Under the pieces are notes generated by a model that was not told where the DNA came from, made no database searches, and worked only from the letters and a program-made list of their open reading frames with translations. Made by a program: the position numbers and the translations under genes. Below are positions 43,169 to 52,111 of a stretch of DNA of 64,000 nt, one piece after another (position 1 is the first letter of the stretch; each line of letters begins with the position of its first letter). The stretch is from Pseudarthrobacter sp. (lineage in GTDB: Bacteria > Actinomycetota > Actinomycetes > Actinomycetales > Micrococcaceae): contig JAPSJV010000001.1 in assembly GCA_031178005.1 (NCBI GenBank), positions 237,842-301,841 on the forward strand, in the 5' to 3' direction.

Positions 43169-44373
43169 CAGTTGTGGACAACTCCAGCCGGAACAGTGCC
43201 GCCGTCCTGGCCGGTTCCAGCTGGCACAGCCCACGGAAGTCCCAGCTCACTGAACGTGGAGTGCGTGGCGGTGGCGCGTTCAATGGCGTCGTCGATGCCC
43301 TCCACAACGGCATGGGCGGAGTCGCCCTCACCTACCCACCGGACATGGTCGGCGTCGATTAATGCCGGCAGCGGGGCAGTGCGGATCGCCTCCAGCACCA
43401 GCATAAAAGCGCCGGTGTCTGCGAGGGAGCTGAGCAGCGGGACGCCGTCGCGGCGGTGGTCCAGGAGGTTCGCTGTGAGGTCGTCACGGCCGAAGGTTTC
43501 CTCGGTGCTTTCCCCGTTAACGCTCACCTCCAGGCGGTCCAGCGTGTAGTGGAACACCGCCGTTCCCAAGGTCCCCTGGAGCGTTACGTAGGGTTCAACA
43601 GGCTCGTCCACACAAAGGGTCAGCGCGCAGGTGACCGGCAGCCCCGCGGCCGTCCGGATCCTGATCACGGAGGTATCGTCGGACTCAATGTCATTGGCGC
43701 GGAACAGCTCCGTTTCCACGGAGGCGACATCCGCCGTCGTGCGTGCTCCGGCGATCCTGAGCGCGGTGGCGACTGCATGCGCCAGCGGGTTGGTGGCCAC
43801 GCCGTCCACCACGTCAACGCCGTCAATGGTGCGTTTTCCCGCCCAGCGGGAGCGTTTGTAGTAGGCGCGGTCGCGGACCCATTTGCCGGTGGCGCTGATG
43901 CCGGTGAGCTGTCCGATCCGGCCTTCTGCGAGGAGCTCTTCGATGGCTGGAAGCGCATGCGAGCCAAGGCTCTGGAAGCCTATCTGGACGGCCTGGCCGG
44001 TGGTCGCCGCAGCTTCCTGGAGCCGGTAGTAGTCGGCCAAGGAAGCTACCGGCGGCTTCTCCAGGTACAGGTCGGCACCCGACGCGAGGGCGGCGAGTCC
44101 CAGCGGCGCATGGGTCTGGATAGGCGTGGCGACGATGACGACGTCGAGATCCGGTGTGGCCGGAAGCAGCTGGTCCAGGCTGTTGAAGACTGCTGCCGTT
44201 TCGGGGACCGATCCCTCGGCAGGCGGGGTGGGATCGGCCACCGCAACGAGTTCGACGGCGGCAGCCGACTGGAGACGCTGGAGGTTTGCCAGGTGGTGGG
44301 TGCCGAAGCCGTGGACGCCTACCTGCGCCACTCTTGCGGGTGCGGATGTTGTGGGCTCTGACGGCGGTGTCAT
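43168..44373 (-). CDS. Gfo/Idh/MocA-family oxidoreductase (stand-alone paralogue of the fusion middle domain)
   Basis: This 401-aa protein has the Rossmann motif VAQVGVHGFGTHHLANLQRL, LYLEKPPVASLADYYRL and TIDGVDVVDGVATNPLAHAVATALRIAGA. It aligns along its whole length with residues 404-765 of the fusion at 23012-26272, including the ending ELGLPWA. It starts at ATG 44373 with a GGAG site; an upstream in-frame ATG at 44424 would place the operator inside the gene. It is translationally coupled to the GH78 gene, which suggests it acts on a product of rhamnoside cleavage. The substrate is unknown. Confidence 0.85.
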   Translation of the reverse strand: MTPPSEPTTSAPARVAQVGVHGFGTHHLANLQRLQSAAAVELVAVADPTPPAEGSVPETAAVFNSLDQLLPATPDLDVVIVATPIQTHAPLGLAALASGADLYLEKPPVASLADYYRLQEAAATTGQAVQIGFQSLGSHALPAIEELLAEGRIGQLTGISATGKWVRDRAYYKRSRWAGKRTIDGVDVVDGVATNPLAHAVATALRIAGARTTADVASVETELFRANDIESDDTSVIRIRTAAGLPVTCALTLCVDEPVEPYVTLQGTLGTAVFHYTLDRLEVSVNGESTEETFGRDDLTANLLDHRRDGVPLLSSLADTGAFMLVLEAIRTAPLPALIDADHVRWVGEGDSAHAVVEGIDDAIERATATHSTFSELGLPWAVPAGTGQDGGTVPAGVVHN

Positions 44374-44408
44374 GGTTCTCCGGTTTCTGTCCTGGTACGG
44401 CTCCGGTC

Positions 44409-44422
44409 GGCAAGCGCTTTCC
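44409..44422. promoter_or_regulatory. LacI-type operator, GCTTGCC variant
   Basis: The plus strand reads GGCAAGCGCTTTCC (minus GGAAAGCGCTTGCC), 36 bases before the Gfo/Idh start. It is the same variant as at 33497-33510. Confidence 0.6.
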
Positions 44423-44462
44423 AAGCTCTATCCTGCCTAATGAAGCCTGTCGCGTCCAGTTA

Positions 44463-44477
44463 TGTAACGATTCAAAA
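44463..44477 (+). promoter_or_regulatory. Rhamnose-regulator-type site before the yes-like operon
   Basis: TGTAACGATTCAAAA matches the paired sites of the rhamnose promoter at 54449-54479. It lies just upstream of a possible -35 (TTGACG, 44484-44489) of the operon starting at 44594. Confidence 0.55.
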
Positions 44478-44516
44478 TAGTTCTTGACGTTACTCCTGCG
44501 CTTCCGTCAGGATGTG

Positions 44517-44530
44517 GGAAAGCGATTTCT
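44517..44530. promoter_or_regulatory. LacI-type operator near the yes-like operon start
   Basis: GGAAAGCGATTTCT resembles the GAAA-CG-TTTC class and lies where transcription of the 44594 operon should begin, given the -35-like TTGACG at 44484. Confidence 0.5.
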
Positions 44531-44593
44531 AGGTGACGCAAGCCACTCCGGAAATTTCTTCTGCAACGTTGGAGAAGCGAGAGGAGCAGTGCC

Positions 44594-45256
44594 ATGCTGT
44601 CAGGAACGTGGAGCGCCAAGGCGTACTCCTTTTTCGACACCCTGTTGTGGATCGCCTGCCTCAATATTTTGTGGCTCGTTTTCACCATTGCCGGCCTGGG
44701 CATCCTCGGCGCGGGCCCTGCTACGGCGGCCGCCCAGATCATGGTCCGGAAACGCGTCCGCGGTGACCTGGCCCCGCTGTTCAGGAACTACCCCCGCGAA
44801 GTGCTCCGCAACTTCGTCAAGGCAAACGCGCTGTTCCTCCCGGTGCTGGGCATAGCGGCCGCCATGGTCCTGAACTGGAACTACTTTGCCGGCGACAGGG
44901 GAGTGTTCCCCAACTTGGTCGCCATGCTCACACTCGTGGCCGGCATCCTGATGGTGGGTGCCATGTGCTACCTGTTCCCCATGTACGCCCGCTACGAACT
45001 GGCAGCTGTCCAGTACCTGCTGGTGTCCTCGCGTTTTGCATTCAGGCACCTGGCCGGAACCGTCATCCTGCTGTTTGTCACCGCAGCCGTGCTTTTTGCC
45101 AGCCAGGCCGTTCCCGGGCTGATCCCGTTCTTCAGCATCGGCGCCTGGCTGTTCATCACAGGCTGGCTCTGCGACAGGTTCTTCACGGCCAACGATGAAT
45201 CCCTGGCCCCTGACAACGCCCAACCGGCATCGGGGCCCGTTTTCTCCGTCCCTTGA
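44594..45256 (+). CDS. YesL/DUF624-family membrane protein
   Basis: This 220-aa protein has five hydrophobic segments, and its N-terminus (FFDTLLWIACLNILWLVFTIAGLGILGAGPATAAAQIMVRKRVRGDLAPLFRNYPREVLRNF) is typical of DUF624/YesL. YesL-type genes commonly accompany rhamnogalacturonan or lipo-oligosaccharide importers (as yesL in Bacillus subtilis), but their function is not established. It starts the operon 44594-50083 with a GAGGAG ribosome site upstream of the ATG. Confidence 0.85.
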   Translation: MLSGTWSAKAYSFFDTLLWIACLNILWLVFTIAGLGILGAGPATAAAQIMVRKRVRGDLAPLFRNYPREVLRNFVKANALFLPVLGIAAAMVLNWNYFAGDRGVFPNLVAMLTLVAGILMVGAMCYLFPMYARYELAAVQYLLVSSRFAFRHLAGTVILLFVTAAVLFASQAVPGLIPFFSIGAWLFITGWLCDRFFTANDESLAPDNAQPASGPVFSVP

Positions 45257-45313
45257 TCCATCCCCTGCCTTGTTACTCCAATGAAATCAACCCCAACGAA
45301 GTGGAAGAGTCCT

Positions 45314-46846
45314 ATGATCACTCGCAAAACCAGCCTGGCCGCAGCCGTCCTCACGGCGGCCGCCCTGGCGCTGACCGCCTGTGGCGGCGGCAGCACACCC
45401 GCCGCGGCGGACCTCAGCAAGGTCACCATCATGGCCCCGTACCTGGAGGCGCAGCCGCCGTCGAGCGACGGTGCTGTACACCAGAAGCTCGAAGAGCTGA
45501 CCGGCAAAGACGTCGAAATCAGCTGGGTTCCCAACGCCTCCTACGGTGACAAGCAGAACATCACCATGGCCTCGGATGACATCCCACAGCTGATGGTGTT
45601 CACCACGAAGTCCTCGGCCTTCATCAAGAACGCTGAGGCCGGCGCATTCTGGGACCTCACGGACAAGCTGGAAAAGTACCCCAACCTGACCACCAACACC
45701 CCTGAAGTCCAGGCCAACTCCAGCATCAACGGCAAGGTCTACGGTGTTTTCCGGGCCCGTGCAGCCATGCGCGCCGCCGTGATGTTCCGCCAGGACTGGC
45801 TGGACAAGCTGGGGCTGCAGGCTCCGAAGACGACCGAGGACCTCTACAAGGTGGCGAAGGCCTTCACCGAGCAGGATCCGGACGGCAACGGCCAGCAGGA
45901 TACCTACGGCATCACCATTCCCAAATGGGGTGGCCTGGGCACCAACAGCCCATACGACATCATCGAGGAATGGTACGGCGCCGGAAACCGCTGGACTGAA
46001 AAGGACGGGAAGCTGGTTCCCAGCTTCGAGACTGATGAGTTCCTGGAAGCCAATGCCTTCGTCAAAAAGATGATCGACGAAGGCCTGGTCAACCCGGACT
46101 TTGCCACCTTCGACGGTACCAAATGGAATGAACCGTTCCTGAACGGCAAGGGCGGAATCATCATCGACGTCGACTCCCGTGTGAGCCAGATTGTGAACCT
46201 CTTCAAGCAGACCAACCCTGCGGACTTTGAAAACAAGGTGGGCTTTGTTGGCAACCTTGAAGGGCCCGACGGCGAACTCCACGCCCACCCCACTGACGGC
46301 TACGGTGGATTTATCGCAGTCTCCAAGTCGCAGGTGCGCACCGAAGCCGAGCTGGACCAGATCCTTGAGTTCCTCAATGAGATGAACAGCGACGAGGTTG
46401 CCGTCCTCCTCAACAACGGCATCGAAGGCGTTAACTTCACTGTTGAGGACGGCGCGGCGAAGGCCATCACGCCGGAGACGCCCGAAGGCAAGACGATAAA
46501 CGCCGACGTCAAGAGTTACGCGCAGCTGGGCATCAACGTCCGCGGCAACAACTTCTACCTGCCCAAGCAGGCCTCAGAGTACGAACAGCAGGTCTACGAC
46601 AAGCGCCTGGAAGTAACGGCCAATGACCTCAAGAGCGCCGTCTACAACCCGGCTGCCCCCTATGTGTCCGAGACTTACGTTTCCAAGGGCGCCCAACTGG
46701 ACAACATCGTTTCCGACGCACGGATCCAGTACCTGGCCGGCCAGATCGATGAGCAGGGCCTGAAGGACGCCATCAAGCTCTGGAACACCAGCGGCGGCGA
46801 CAAGGTCAAGGAAGAGATCAACAAGCTCTGGCAGGAAAACAAGTAA
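45314..46846 (+). CDS. LplA/YtcQ-type extracellular oligosaccharide-binding lipoprotein
   Basis: This 510-aa lipoprotein has signal MITRKTSLAAAVLTAAALALTAC with lipobox LTAC and is larger than the other binding proteins here, as usual for the LplA/YtcQ/YesO-like receptors of oligouronides and other long saccharides. Features include GDKQNITMASDDIPQLMVFT, DWLDKLGLQAPKTTEDLYKVAKAFTEQDPDGNGQQDTYGI (a DxDGNG-type calcium-like loop) and ERVDSRVSQI-like helices. ATG 45314 has GGAAGAG just upstream; the earlier ATG at 45281 has none. Confidence 0.9.
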   Translation: MITRKTSLAAAVLTAAALALTACGGGSTPAAADLSKVTIMAPYLEAQPPSSDGAVHQKLEELTGKDVEISWVPNASYGDKQNITMASDDIPQLMVFTTKSSAFIKNAEAGAFWDLTDKLEKYPNLTTNTPEVQANSSINGKVYGVFRARAAMRAAVMFRQDWLDKLGLQAPKTTEDLYKVAKAFTEQDPDGNGQQDTYGITIPKWGGLGTNSPYDIIEEWYGAGNRWTEKDGKLVPSFETDEFLEANAFVKKMIDEGLVNPDFATFDGTKWNEPFLNGKGGIIIDVDSRVSQIVNLFKQTNPADFENKVGFVGNLEGPDGELHAHPTDGYGGFIAVSKSQVRTEAELDQILEFLNEMNSDEVAVLLNNGIEGVNFTVEDGAAKAITPETPEGKTINADVKSYAQLGINVRGNNFYLPKQASEYEQQVYDKRLEVTANDLKSAVYNPAAPYVSETYVSKGAQLDNIVSDARIQYLAGQIDEQGLKDAIKLWNTSGGDKVKEEINKLWQENK

Positions 46847-47821
46847 GTGGCAGCACCTGTCATTGAAACCAAAGCCGGGGAGCGGGTGGCACCAGTTGCA
46901 CCCGCTCCCCGGAAGCGGCGCGGGCTGGCTGTCCATCTGGCGCATTACAAGTGGCTGTATCTGCTGCTGCTGCCGGGCGTGCTCTATTTCGCGGTGTTCC
47001 GGTATGCGCCGATGTACGGCGTGGTCATCGCCTTCAAGGACTACGTTCCGTTCCTGGGGATCAACGAGAGCCCGTGGGTGGGTTTCCAGCATTTCCAGGA
47101 CTTCTTTGCCAACCCGGACTTCGGCCGCTTGCTGGGGAACACGCTGATCCTGGCGTTCCTGAACCTGGGCATTGCGTTCCCGCTGACCATCGTCCTGGCC
47201 CTGCTGCTCAATGAGGTCCGGCTTTCGATCCTCAAGCGCACGGTCCAGACGCTGGTCTACATCCCGCACTTTCTGTCCTGGACCATTGTGGCGTCGCTGA
47301 GCTTCCTGCTGTTCGCTTTGGACATAGGCCCGATGTTCCATTTCATCAACGGGCTCCTGGGCACGGACATCGACTTCCTTTCCGACCCGGCCTGGTTCCG
47401 GCCGCTGATTATTCTCCAGGAAATCTGGAAGAACACCGGTTGGGGCACCATCATCTTCCTGGCTGCACTCGCCGGCGTGGACCAGGACCAGTACGAGGCC
47501 GCCATCATCGATGGCGCCGGCCGTTTCCGCCGCGTCTGGCACATCACGCTGCCCGGGATCCGGTCCACGATCATCGTGATGCTGATCCTGGCGATCGGCC
47601 AGATGCTGAACACCGGCTTTGAGCAGATCTATCTGATGACCAATGCGCTGAACCGCGGTGTGGCGGACGTCTTTGATACGTACGTCTACTTTGTGGGCAT
47701 CACGCAGGGCGCTTACTCCTATTCCACTGCTGTGGGGCTCTTCAAGTCCCTCGTGGGCATTGTCCTGATCTTCGGGACCAACTGGGTGGCCAAGCGCTTC
47801 AACCAGAGCGGACTCTTCTAG
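46847..47821 (+). CDS. LplB-type ABC transporter permease
   Basis: This 324-aa membrane subunit has LAHYKWLYLLLLPGVLYFAVFRYAPMYGVVIAFKDY, the hallmark opening of LplB/YtcP-group permeases, and the EAA loop YEAAIIDGAGRFRRVWHITLPGIRSTI. Its GTG start immediately follows the lipoprotein stop. It forms the channel with the next gene product. No ATPase gene is present in the operon. Confidence 0.93.
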   Translation: MAAPVIETKAGERVAPVAPAPRKRRGLAVHLAHYKWLYLLLLPGVLYFAVFRYAPMYGVVIAFKDYVPFLGINESPWVGFQHFQDFFANPDFGRLLGNTLILAFLNLGIAFPLTIVLALLLNEVRLSILKRTVQTLVYIPHFLSWTIVASLSFLLFALDIGPMFHFINGLLGTDIDFLSDPAWFRPLIILQEIWKNTGWGTIIFLAALAGVDQDQYEAAIIDGAGRFRRVWHITLPGIRSTIIVMLILAIGQMLNTGFEQIYLMTNALNRGVADVFDTYVYFVGITQGAYSYSTAVGLFKSLVGIVLIFGTNWVAKRFNQSGLF

Positions 47822-48694
47822 ATGAAAATCCACAACACCCGTGGCGGCCGGATATTTGATGCCGCAAACTACGTCTTCCTCACCGCGATCGGCGTTATCA
47901 CGCTGCTGCCGTTCGTGTATGTTTTCGCAGGGTCCTTCGCGAACGAAGCCGAAATCACCAGGCGGGCGTTCTTCGTCTGGCCCGAACAGTTCTCCTTCGC
48001 GTCCTACGAATACATCTTCTCCACGCCGTCGTTCGTCCGAGCCCTGGTAACAACCGTGCTGGTCACCGCCGTGGGCACCGTGGTCCAGCTGATCTTCACC
48101 GTCACCATGGCCTATCCGCTGGCCAAGCGGAATCTCCGTGGCCGCCAGCTGATCCTTTCCCTGGTGGTATTCGCCATGGTCTTCTCCGGTGGCATGATTC
48201 CTACGTTCCTGCTGGTCAAGGAACTGGGCCTGCTGAACTCCTACTGGGCGCTGATCCTGCCCGCGGCGATCAACCCGTTCAGCCTGATCATCATCAAGAA
48301 CTTCTTCCAGGAACTTCCGGCGGAACTTGAAGAATCGGCCAAGATGGACGGCGCCACCGAGGTGGGAATCCTCTGGCGCATCATCCTGCCGCTGTCCAAG
48401 CCCGTCCTGGCGACGTTCGCGCTGTTCTACGCGGTAGGCATTTGGAACGACTTTATGTCCCCGCTGCTTTACCTCAGCGACAACTCGAAGTGGACCCTCC
48501 AGATGTACCTGCGCCAGGTCACTGCGGCGTCGGATCTGCTGGGCACGGGCGATGTGGACCCCAATTACATCCCGCCGGCACAGGGCATCAAGTTTGCCGT
48601 TATTGTCGTTGCCACCCTGCCCATCCTGCTCTTCTACCCGTTCCTGCAAAAGCACTTCGCCAAGGGGATGCTCATCGGGTCGGTCAAGGGCTAA
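47822..48694 (+). CDS. LplC/YtcP-type ABC transporter permease
   Basis: This 290-aa membrane subunit has six hydrophobic segments, the motif SGGMIPTFLLVKELGLLNSYWALILPAAINPFSLIIIKNFFQ and the EAA loop LEESAKMDGATEVGILWRIILPLSKPVL. ATG follows the previous stop with no gap. It partners the LplB-type permease. Confidence 0.93.
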   Translation: MKIHNTRGGRIFDAANYVFLTAIGVITLLPFVYVFAGSFANEAEITRRAFFVWPEQFSFASYEYIFSTPSFVRALVTTVLVTAVGTVVQLIFTVTMAYPLAKRNLRGRQLILSLVVFAMVFSGGMIPTFLLVKELGLLNSYWALILPAAINPFSLIIIKNFFQELPAELEESAKMDGATEVGILWRIILPLSKPVLATFALFYAVGIWNDFMSPLLYLSDNSKWTLQMYLRQVTAASDLLGTGDVDPNYIPPAQGIKFAVIVVATLPILLFYPFLQKHFAKGMLIGSVKG

Positions 48695-48709
48695 AGGTTA
48701 AGGAGTTCC

Positions 48710-49396
48710 ATGAAGATCCTGATTGCCGGCGATTCCACAGCCGCCAACTGTCCCACCCACGAATACCCCATGAGCGGCTGGGGAGCCCAGCTGGCCCCGC
48801 ACGTCTTCACCTGGGCCGCGGTCCACAACTATGCCAAGGGTGGAGCCTCCACGGAGTCCTTCCGGGCAGAGGGACTTTGGCACCAGTTGATGCCGCTGGC
48901 AGGCGTAGGTGATGTGGTGCTGATCCAGTTCGGCCACAACGACCAGAAACAGGCGCATCTGGCGCCACGCACTGGCTACACGGACAACCTGCGGCGGATG
49001 GTCGCCGAGGTCAAGTCCAAGGGCGCGGACCCCATCCTCTGCACCTCGGTGGCGCGGCGGCACTTCAGCGGCGGTGAACTGGAGCCGACGCTGGGAGAAT
49101 ATCCCGCCGTCGTGCGTGGACTCGCAGCAGAACTGGATGTCCGGCTGATCGACCTGAACTCCTGGACCCGGGAGCTCTACGTGCGTCTGGGCGACGAGGG
49201 TTCCAGGGAGCTGTTTGTCCACCTGGCACCAGGTACCCACGGCCACTGGGCGGGCGGCCTGGAGGACAATACGCATTTCTCCGTGACGGGCGCCCGGGCT
49301 GTTGCCGCGCAGGCAGCGGAGCAGCTGGCCGCTTTCGGGTATGGTCCGGCGGTATCCAGCGCGGGTGGGTTAATTACGACGGCGGCAGGCGCCTAG
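48710..49396 (+). CDS. Rhamnogalacturonan acetylesterase (SGNH hydrolase, YesT-like)
   Basis: This 228-aa SGNH esterase removes acetyl groups from rhamnogalacturonan. Block I is ILIAGDSTAAN (Ser nucleophile), block II YAKGGASTESF, block III QFGHNDQKQ and block V DNTHFSVTGA with the catalytic Asp and His. No signal peptide is seen, so it should act on imported oligomers, like YesT. An AAGGAG site precedes the ATG. Confidence 0.88.
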   Translation: MKILIAGDSTAANCPTHEYPMSGWGAQLAPHVFTWAAVHNYAKGGASTESFRAEGLWHQLMPLAGVGDVVLIQFGHNDQKQAHLAPRTGYTDNLRRMVAEVKSKGADPILCTSVARRHFSGGELEPTLGEYPAVVRGLAAELDVRLIDLNSWTRELYVRLGDEGSRELFVHLAPGTHGHWAGGLEDNTHFSVTGARAVAAQAAEQLAAFGYGPAVSSAGGLITTAAGA

Positions 49397-50083
49397 GTGG
49401 GGCCGTTCCGTCCCGAAGGGGAAGTGCTTTACCGCAACGCACTGGGTAGTCCCGAAGATATTGCCGGCTGGGTGGCCGAGGGGCCCGTCGCTTCTTCAGT
49501 TTTTGACGGGGAGGATGGTGCGCCGGCCCTGGAGTTGCGCGGCGCGCTGGATGATGCGGAGCATGGGGACCACGCGCACTGGACGCTGTGGTGCCCCGCG
49601 GAGTTTCCGGACGCCATCCGGATCCGCTGGGAGTTCCGGCCCCTCCAGGAACCTGGGTTGGCCATGCTGTTTTTCGCGGCGAACGGGCAGGACGGCAAGG
49701 ACCTGTTCGCGCCGGAACTTGCGGAACGGACCGGTTACTACCCGCAGTACCACTCGGGGGATATTGATGCCCTCCACGTCTCCTACCTGCGGCACAAGTA
49801 TGTGGCGGAGCGGGCATTCCGGACGTGCAACCTCCGCAAGAGCGCCGGATTCGAGCTGGTGGCGCAGGGCGCGGACCCCCTGCCCCCGGCGGAGGATGCC
49901 GTGGATTTCTACACCTTGGAGGTCGTGAAGGACGGCCCGAGGGTGTCTTTCGCCATCAACGGGCTGCCACTGTTCTCCTGGTCTGATGATTCAGGCAAGG
50001 TCCTTGGCGGCGGGTACCTCGGCTTCCGCCAGATGGCACCGCTGCGGGCGGCGTACCGGAACCTTGTGGTGGAACGGCTCTAG
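49397..50083 (+). CDS. DUF1961 (YesU-like) protein
   Basis: This 228-aa protein resembles YesU/DUF1961, a beta-jelly-roll (concanavalin-like) family: LYRNALGSPEDIAGWVAEGP, IRIRWEFRPLQEPGLAMLFFAANGQDG, YYPQYHSGDIDALHVSYLRHK and YLGFRQMAPLRAAYRNLVVERL. YesU is part of rhamnogalacturonan utilisation clusters; its reaction is not established to my knowledge. GTG 49397 directly follows the esterase stop. It ends the operon, with the terminator at 50268-50310 downstream. Confidence 0.85.
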   Translation: MGPFRPEGEVLYRNALGSPEDIAGWVAEGPVASSVFDGEDGAPALELRGALDDAEHGDHAHWTLWCPAEFPDAIRIRWEFRPLQEPGLAMLFFAANGQDGKDLFAPELAERTGYYPQYHSGDIDALHVSYLRHKYVAERAFRTCNLRKSAGFELVAQGADPLPPAEDAVDFYTLEVVKDGPRVSFAINGLPLFSWSDDSGKVLGGGYLGFRQMAPLRAAYRNLVVERL

Positions 50084-50267
50084 CTCATGTGGCTGGAATG
50101 AGCCGGAATGCATAGCGGGTTTCCGCGTCGCCGCTGGCGGGATTCATACGGAGATCGACTCCCTTTGTCGGAGCATCGGCCTGTGCCGAGAACATCTCGC
50201 CGTCGCATGCAACCATCTGGGGAGCAAGAATCTCAGACTCCGCCTGATCCTGGGTGCGGCCCAAAGC

Positions 50268-50310
50268 AAAAGCAGTCCCTCGCCAACCAGTTTGGCGAGG
50301 GACTGCTTTT
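50268..50310. terminator. Strong bidirectional terminator, AAAGCAGTCCC family
   Basis: The 19-bp perfect stem AAAAGCAGTCCCTCGCCAA (50268-50286) with 50292-50310 has a 5-base loop and a T-run (TTTT) at the end. It serves the yes-like operon and the convergent DctA gene. The 184 bases between 50084 and the stem show nothing else. Confidence 0.9.
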
Positions 50311-50326
50311 ATTGCCTCTATTGCCT

Positions 50327-51832
50327 TTAGTGACGAGGGGTGGAATCGCCCTGCACGTCAGTTGTAACGGCCGCTGAAGGCCGTTCCATCTGGAACGCCG
50401 GAATCTGATCCGGAGTGGGGCCGCCACGGAACTTTGGTGAAGGATCCTGTCCTTCACTGATCCTTTCGAGCTCCTGGTCTTCGAATTCTTCCTCGACGCC
50501 CATCATGATCGCGGAATCGTGGTTCGTGATTTCGCCGTTGAAGGCCCGGACCATAACGTTGCGGTCGAACTGGCCTTCCCACTTGGCAACGACGAACGTC
50601 GCTACACAGTTTCCAAGCAGGTTGACCACAACCCGCATGGAGTCCATCAGGCGGTCGGCGCCGAGGAGCAATGCGACACCGGCAACCGGGAAGATGCCCA
50701 ATGCGGCAGCCGTGGCGGACAGGGCCAGGAAGGATGAGCCCGGAACGCCGGCCATGCCCTTGGAGGTCAGAAGCAGGACGCCGAGTGCTGCGAGCTGCTG
50801 GCCGAGGTCAAGGTTGTGGCCAAACGCCTGGGCAAGGAAGAGCAACGAGATCGAAAGGTAGATCGCGGCGCCGTCGAGGTTGAAGGAGTAGCCGGTGGGA
50901 ACAACCAGGCCTGTGGTTGCCCGGGAGCAGCCGGCGTTGGTCAGCTTGGTCATAATGCGCGGCATAACGGCTTCGGTGGAAGCGGTGCCGAGTGCCAGCA
51001 GGAATTCCTCACGGGTGTACTTCATGAATTGCCACAGCGGAACCCTGGCGAAGCTCCAGGCAACGATGAACAACAGGCCGATGAAGACGATTGCTGCCCC
51101 GTAGCAAGCCAGGATGAGGAGCGCGTAGGTTCCCAGCGTTTCCAGGCCGTATTGGCCGATGATGAAGGCCATGGCACCAAAGGCGCCGATGGGGGCAACC
51201 TTCATGACCCAGGACATGATCTTGAAGATCAGTTCCAGGACGGTTTCCATCAGGCTGATGACCGGCATGCAGTGCTTGCGGCCGATGACAACGATGGCTG
51301 CGCCGAAGAAGACGGAGAAGAACAGCACCTGAAGGAGGTTGTTGTTGGCAAATGCGCCGATAACGCTGGTGGGGATCACGTTCAGGAGGAACGATGCAGC
51401 ATCCTTGGGCTGGGCGTTGCCGGTCTTGGCGTCTACTGCTTCCTGGGACAGCGTCGCCGGGTCGATGTTCAGCCCCGCTCCGGGCTGGACGATGTTGCCT
51501 ACAACGAGGCCGAAAACCAGGGCAAAGAGGGTTGCTGCCGTGAAATACAGGAGCGCTTTGACGCCTACGCGCCCCACCGCCTTGACGTCACCTACTGCGG
51601 AGATGCCGGTGACGATGACCAAGAAGATCAGTGGCGCGATGATCATCTTGATGAGCTGGATAAAGCCATCGCCCAGCGGCCTGAGCTGGGAGCCCAGGTT
51701 CGGCCAGAAGTGTCCGATGAGGACACCTGCCACTACGGCGATCAGAATTTGGAAGAAGAGCGACCTGTACAGGGGCTTCTTCTTCTGCGGAGCCGAACTC
51801 GCCTTCAGCGCCGCGGAATCTGGGATCTTCAT
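50327..51832 (-). CDS. Dicarboxylate/amino acid:cation symporter (DctA/GltP family)
   Basis: This 501-aa transporter of the DAACS family imports C4-dicarboxylates or glutamate with protons or sodium. Eight hydrophobic segments and two re-entrant loops are visible, with the serine-rich loop LGTASTEAVMPRIM, the motif GCSRATTGLVVPTGYSFNLDGAAIYLSISLLFLAQ and SKGMAGVPGSSFLALSATAA. About 70 hydrophilic, acidic residues follow the last helix, longer than usual. The start at ATG 51832 (MKIPDS) gives a normal N-terminus; an open frame continues to 52303 but is out-of-frame to real genes there. Confidence 0.9.
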   Translation of the reverse strand: MKIPDSAALKASSAPQKKKPLYRSLFFQILIAVVAGVLIGHFWPNLGSQLRPLGDGFIQLIKMIIAPLIFLVIVTGISAVGDVKAVGRVGVKALLYFTAATLFALVFGLVVGNIVQPGAGLNIDPATLSQEAVDAKTGNAQPKDAASFLLNVIPTSVIGAFANNNLLQVLFFSVFFGAAIVVIGRKHCMPVISLMETVLELIFKIMSWVMKVAPIGAFGAMAFIIGQYGLETLGTYALLILACYGAAIVFIGLLFIVAWSFARVPLWQFMKYTREEFLLALGTASTEAVMPRIMTKLTNAGCSRATTGLVVPTGYSFNLDGAAIYLSISLLFLAQAFGHNLDLGQQLAALGVLLLTSKGMAGVPGSSFLALSATAAALGIFPVAGVALLLGADRLMDSMRVVVNLLGNCVATFVVAKWEGQFDRNVMVRAFNGEITNHDSAIMMGVEEEFEDQELERISEGQDPSPKFRGGPTPDQIPAFQMERPSAAVTTDVQGDSTPRH

Positions 51833-52111
51833 TGATCTACCTATCAATCGGAACGTCCCCTGCTTTGGGGTCTGGATCAATGTAACTCCGATCACACACA
51901 TTCCACAAGGGGGAAAGTAACTTTCACGATGTGGAATCATATTCGGCTGCACTGCCACTCGGTGATCTGTGGCGGACCTGTCGTCGAGGAGGCCGTGAAG
52001 AAACCTGGATGCAGGGCATCGGTGCGCTGTAGTTCGGCGAGATTTCGTGCCCCCAATGGATAAACTGGACAGGCCCGCTACGGGACGACGAAAATCTTGG
52101 GGGAATAGCGT

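Noticed and set aside
43169..43234. 22-residue N-terminal extension of the rhamnosidase
   Set aside because: It lies inside the upstream Gfo/Idh gene in another frame; the TGATG coupling at 43168 is the better start.
46574..48655. 693-codon open frame on the minus strand
   Set aside because: It is antisense to the coupled LplB/LplC-type permeases and the end of the binding-protein gene, whose families are clear; its translation is low-complexity Gln/Asp/Arg-rich and matches no family.
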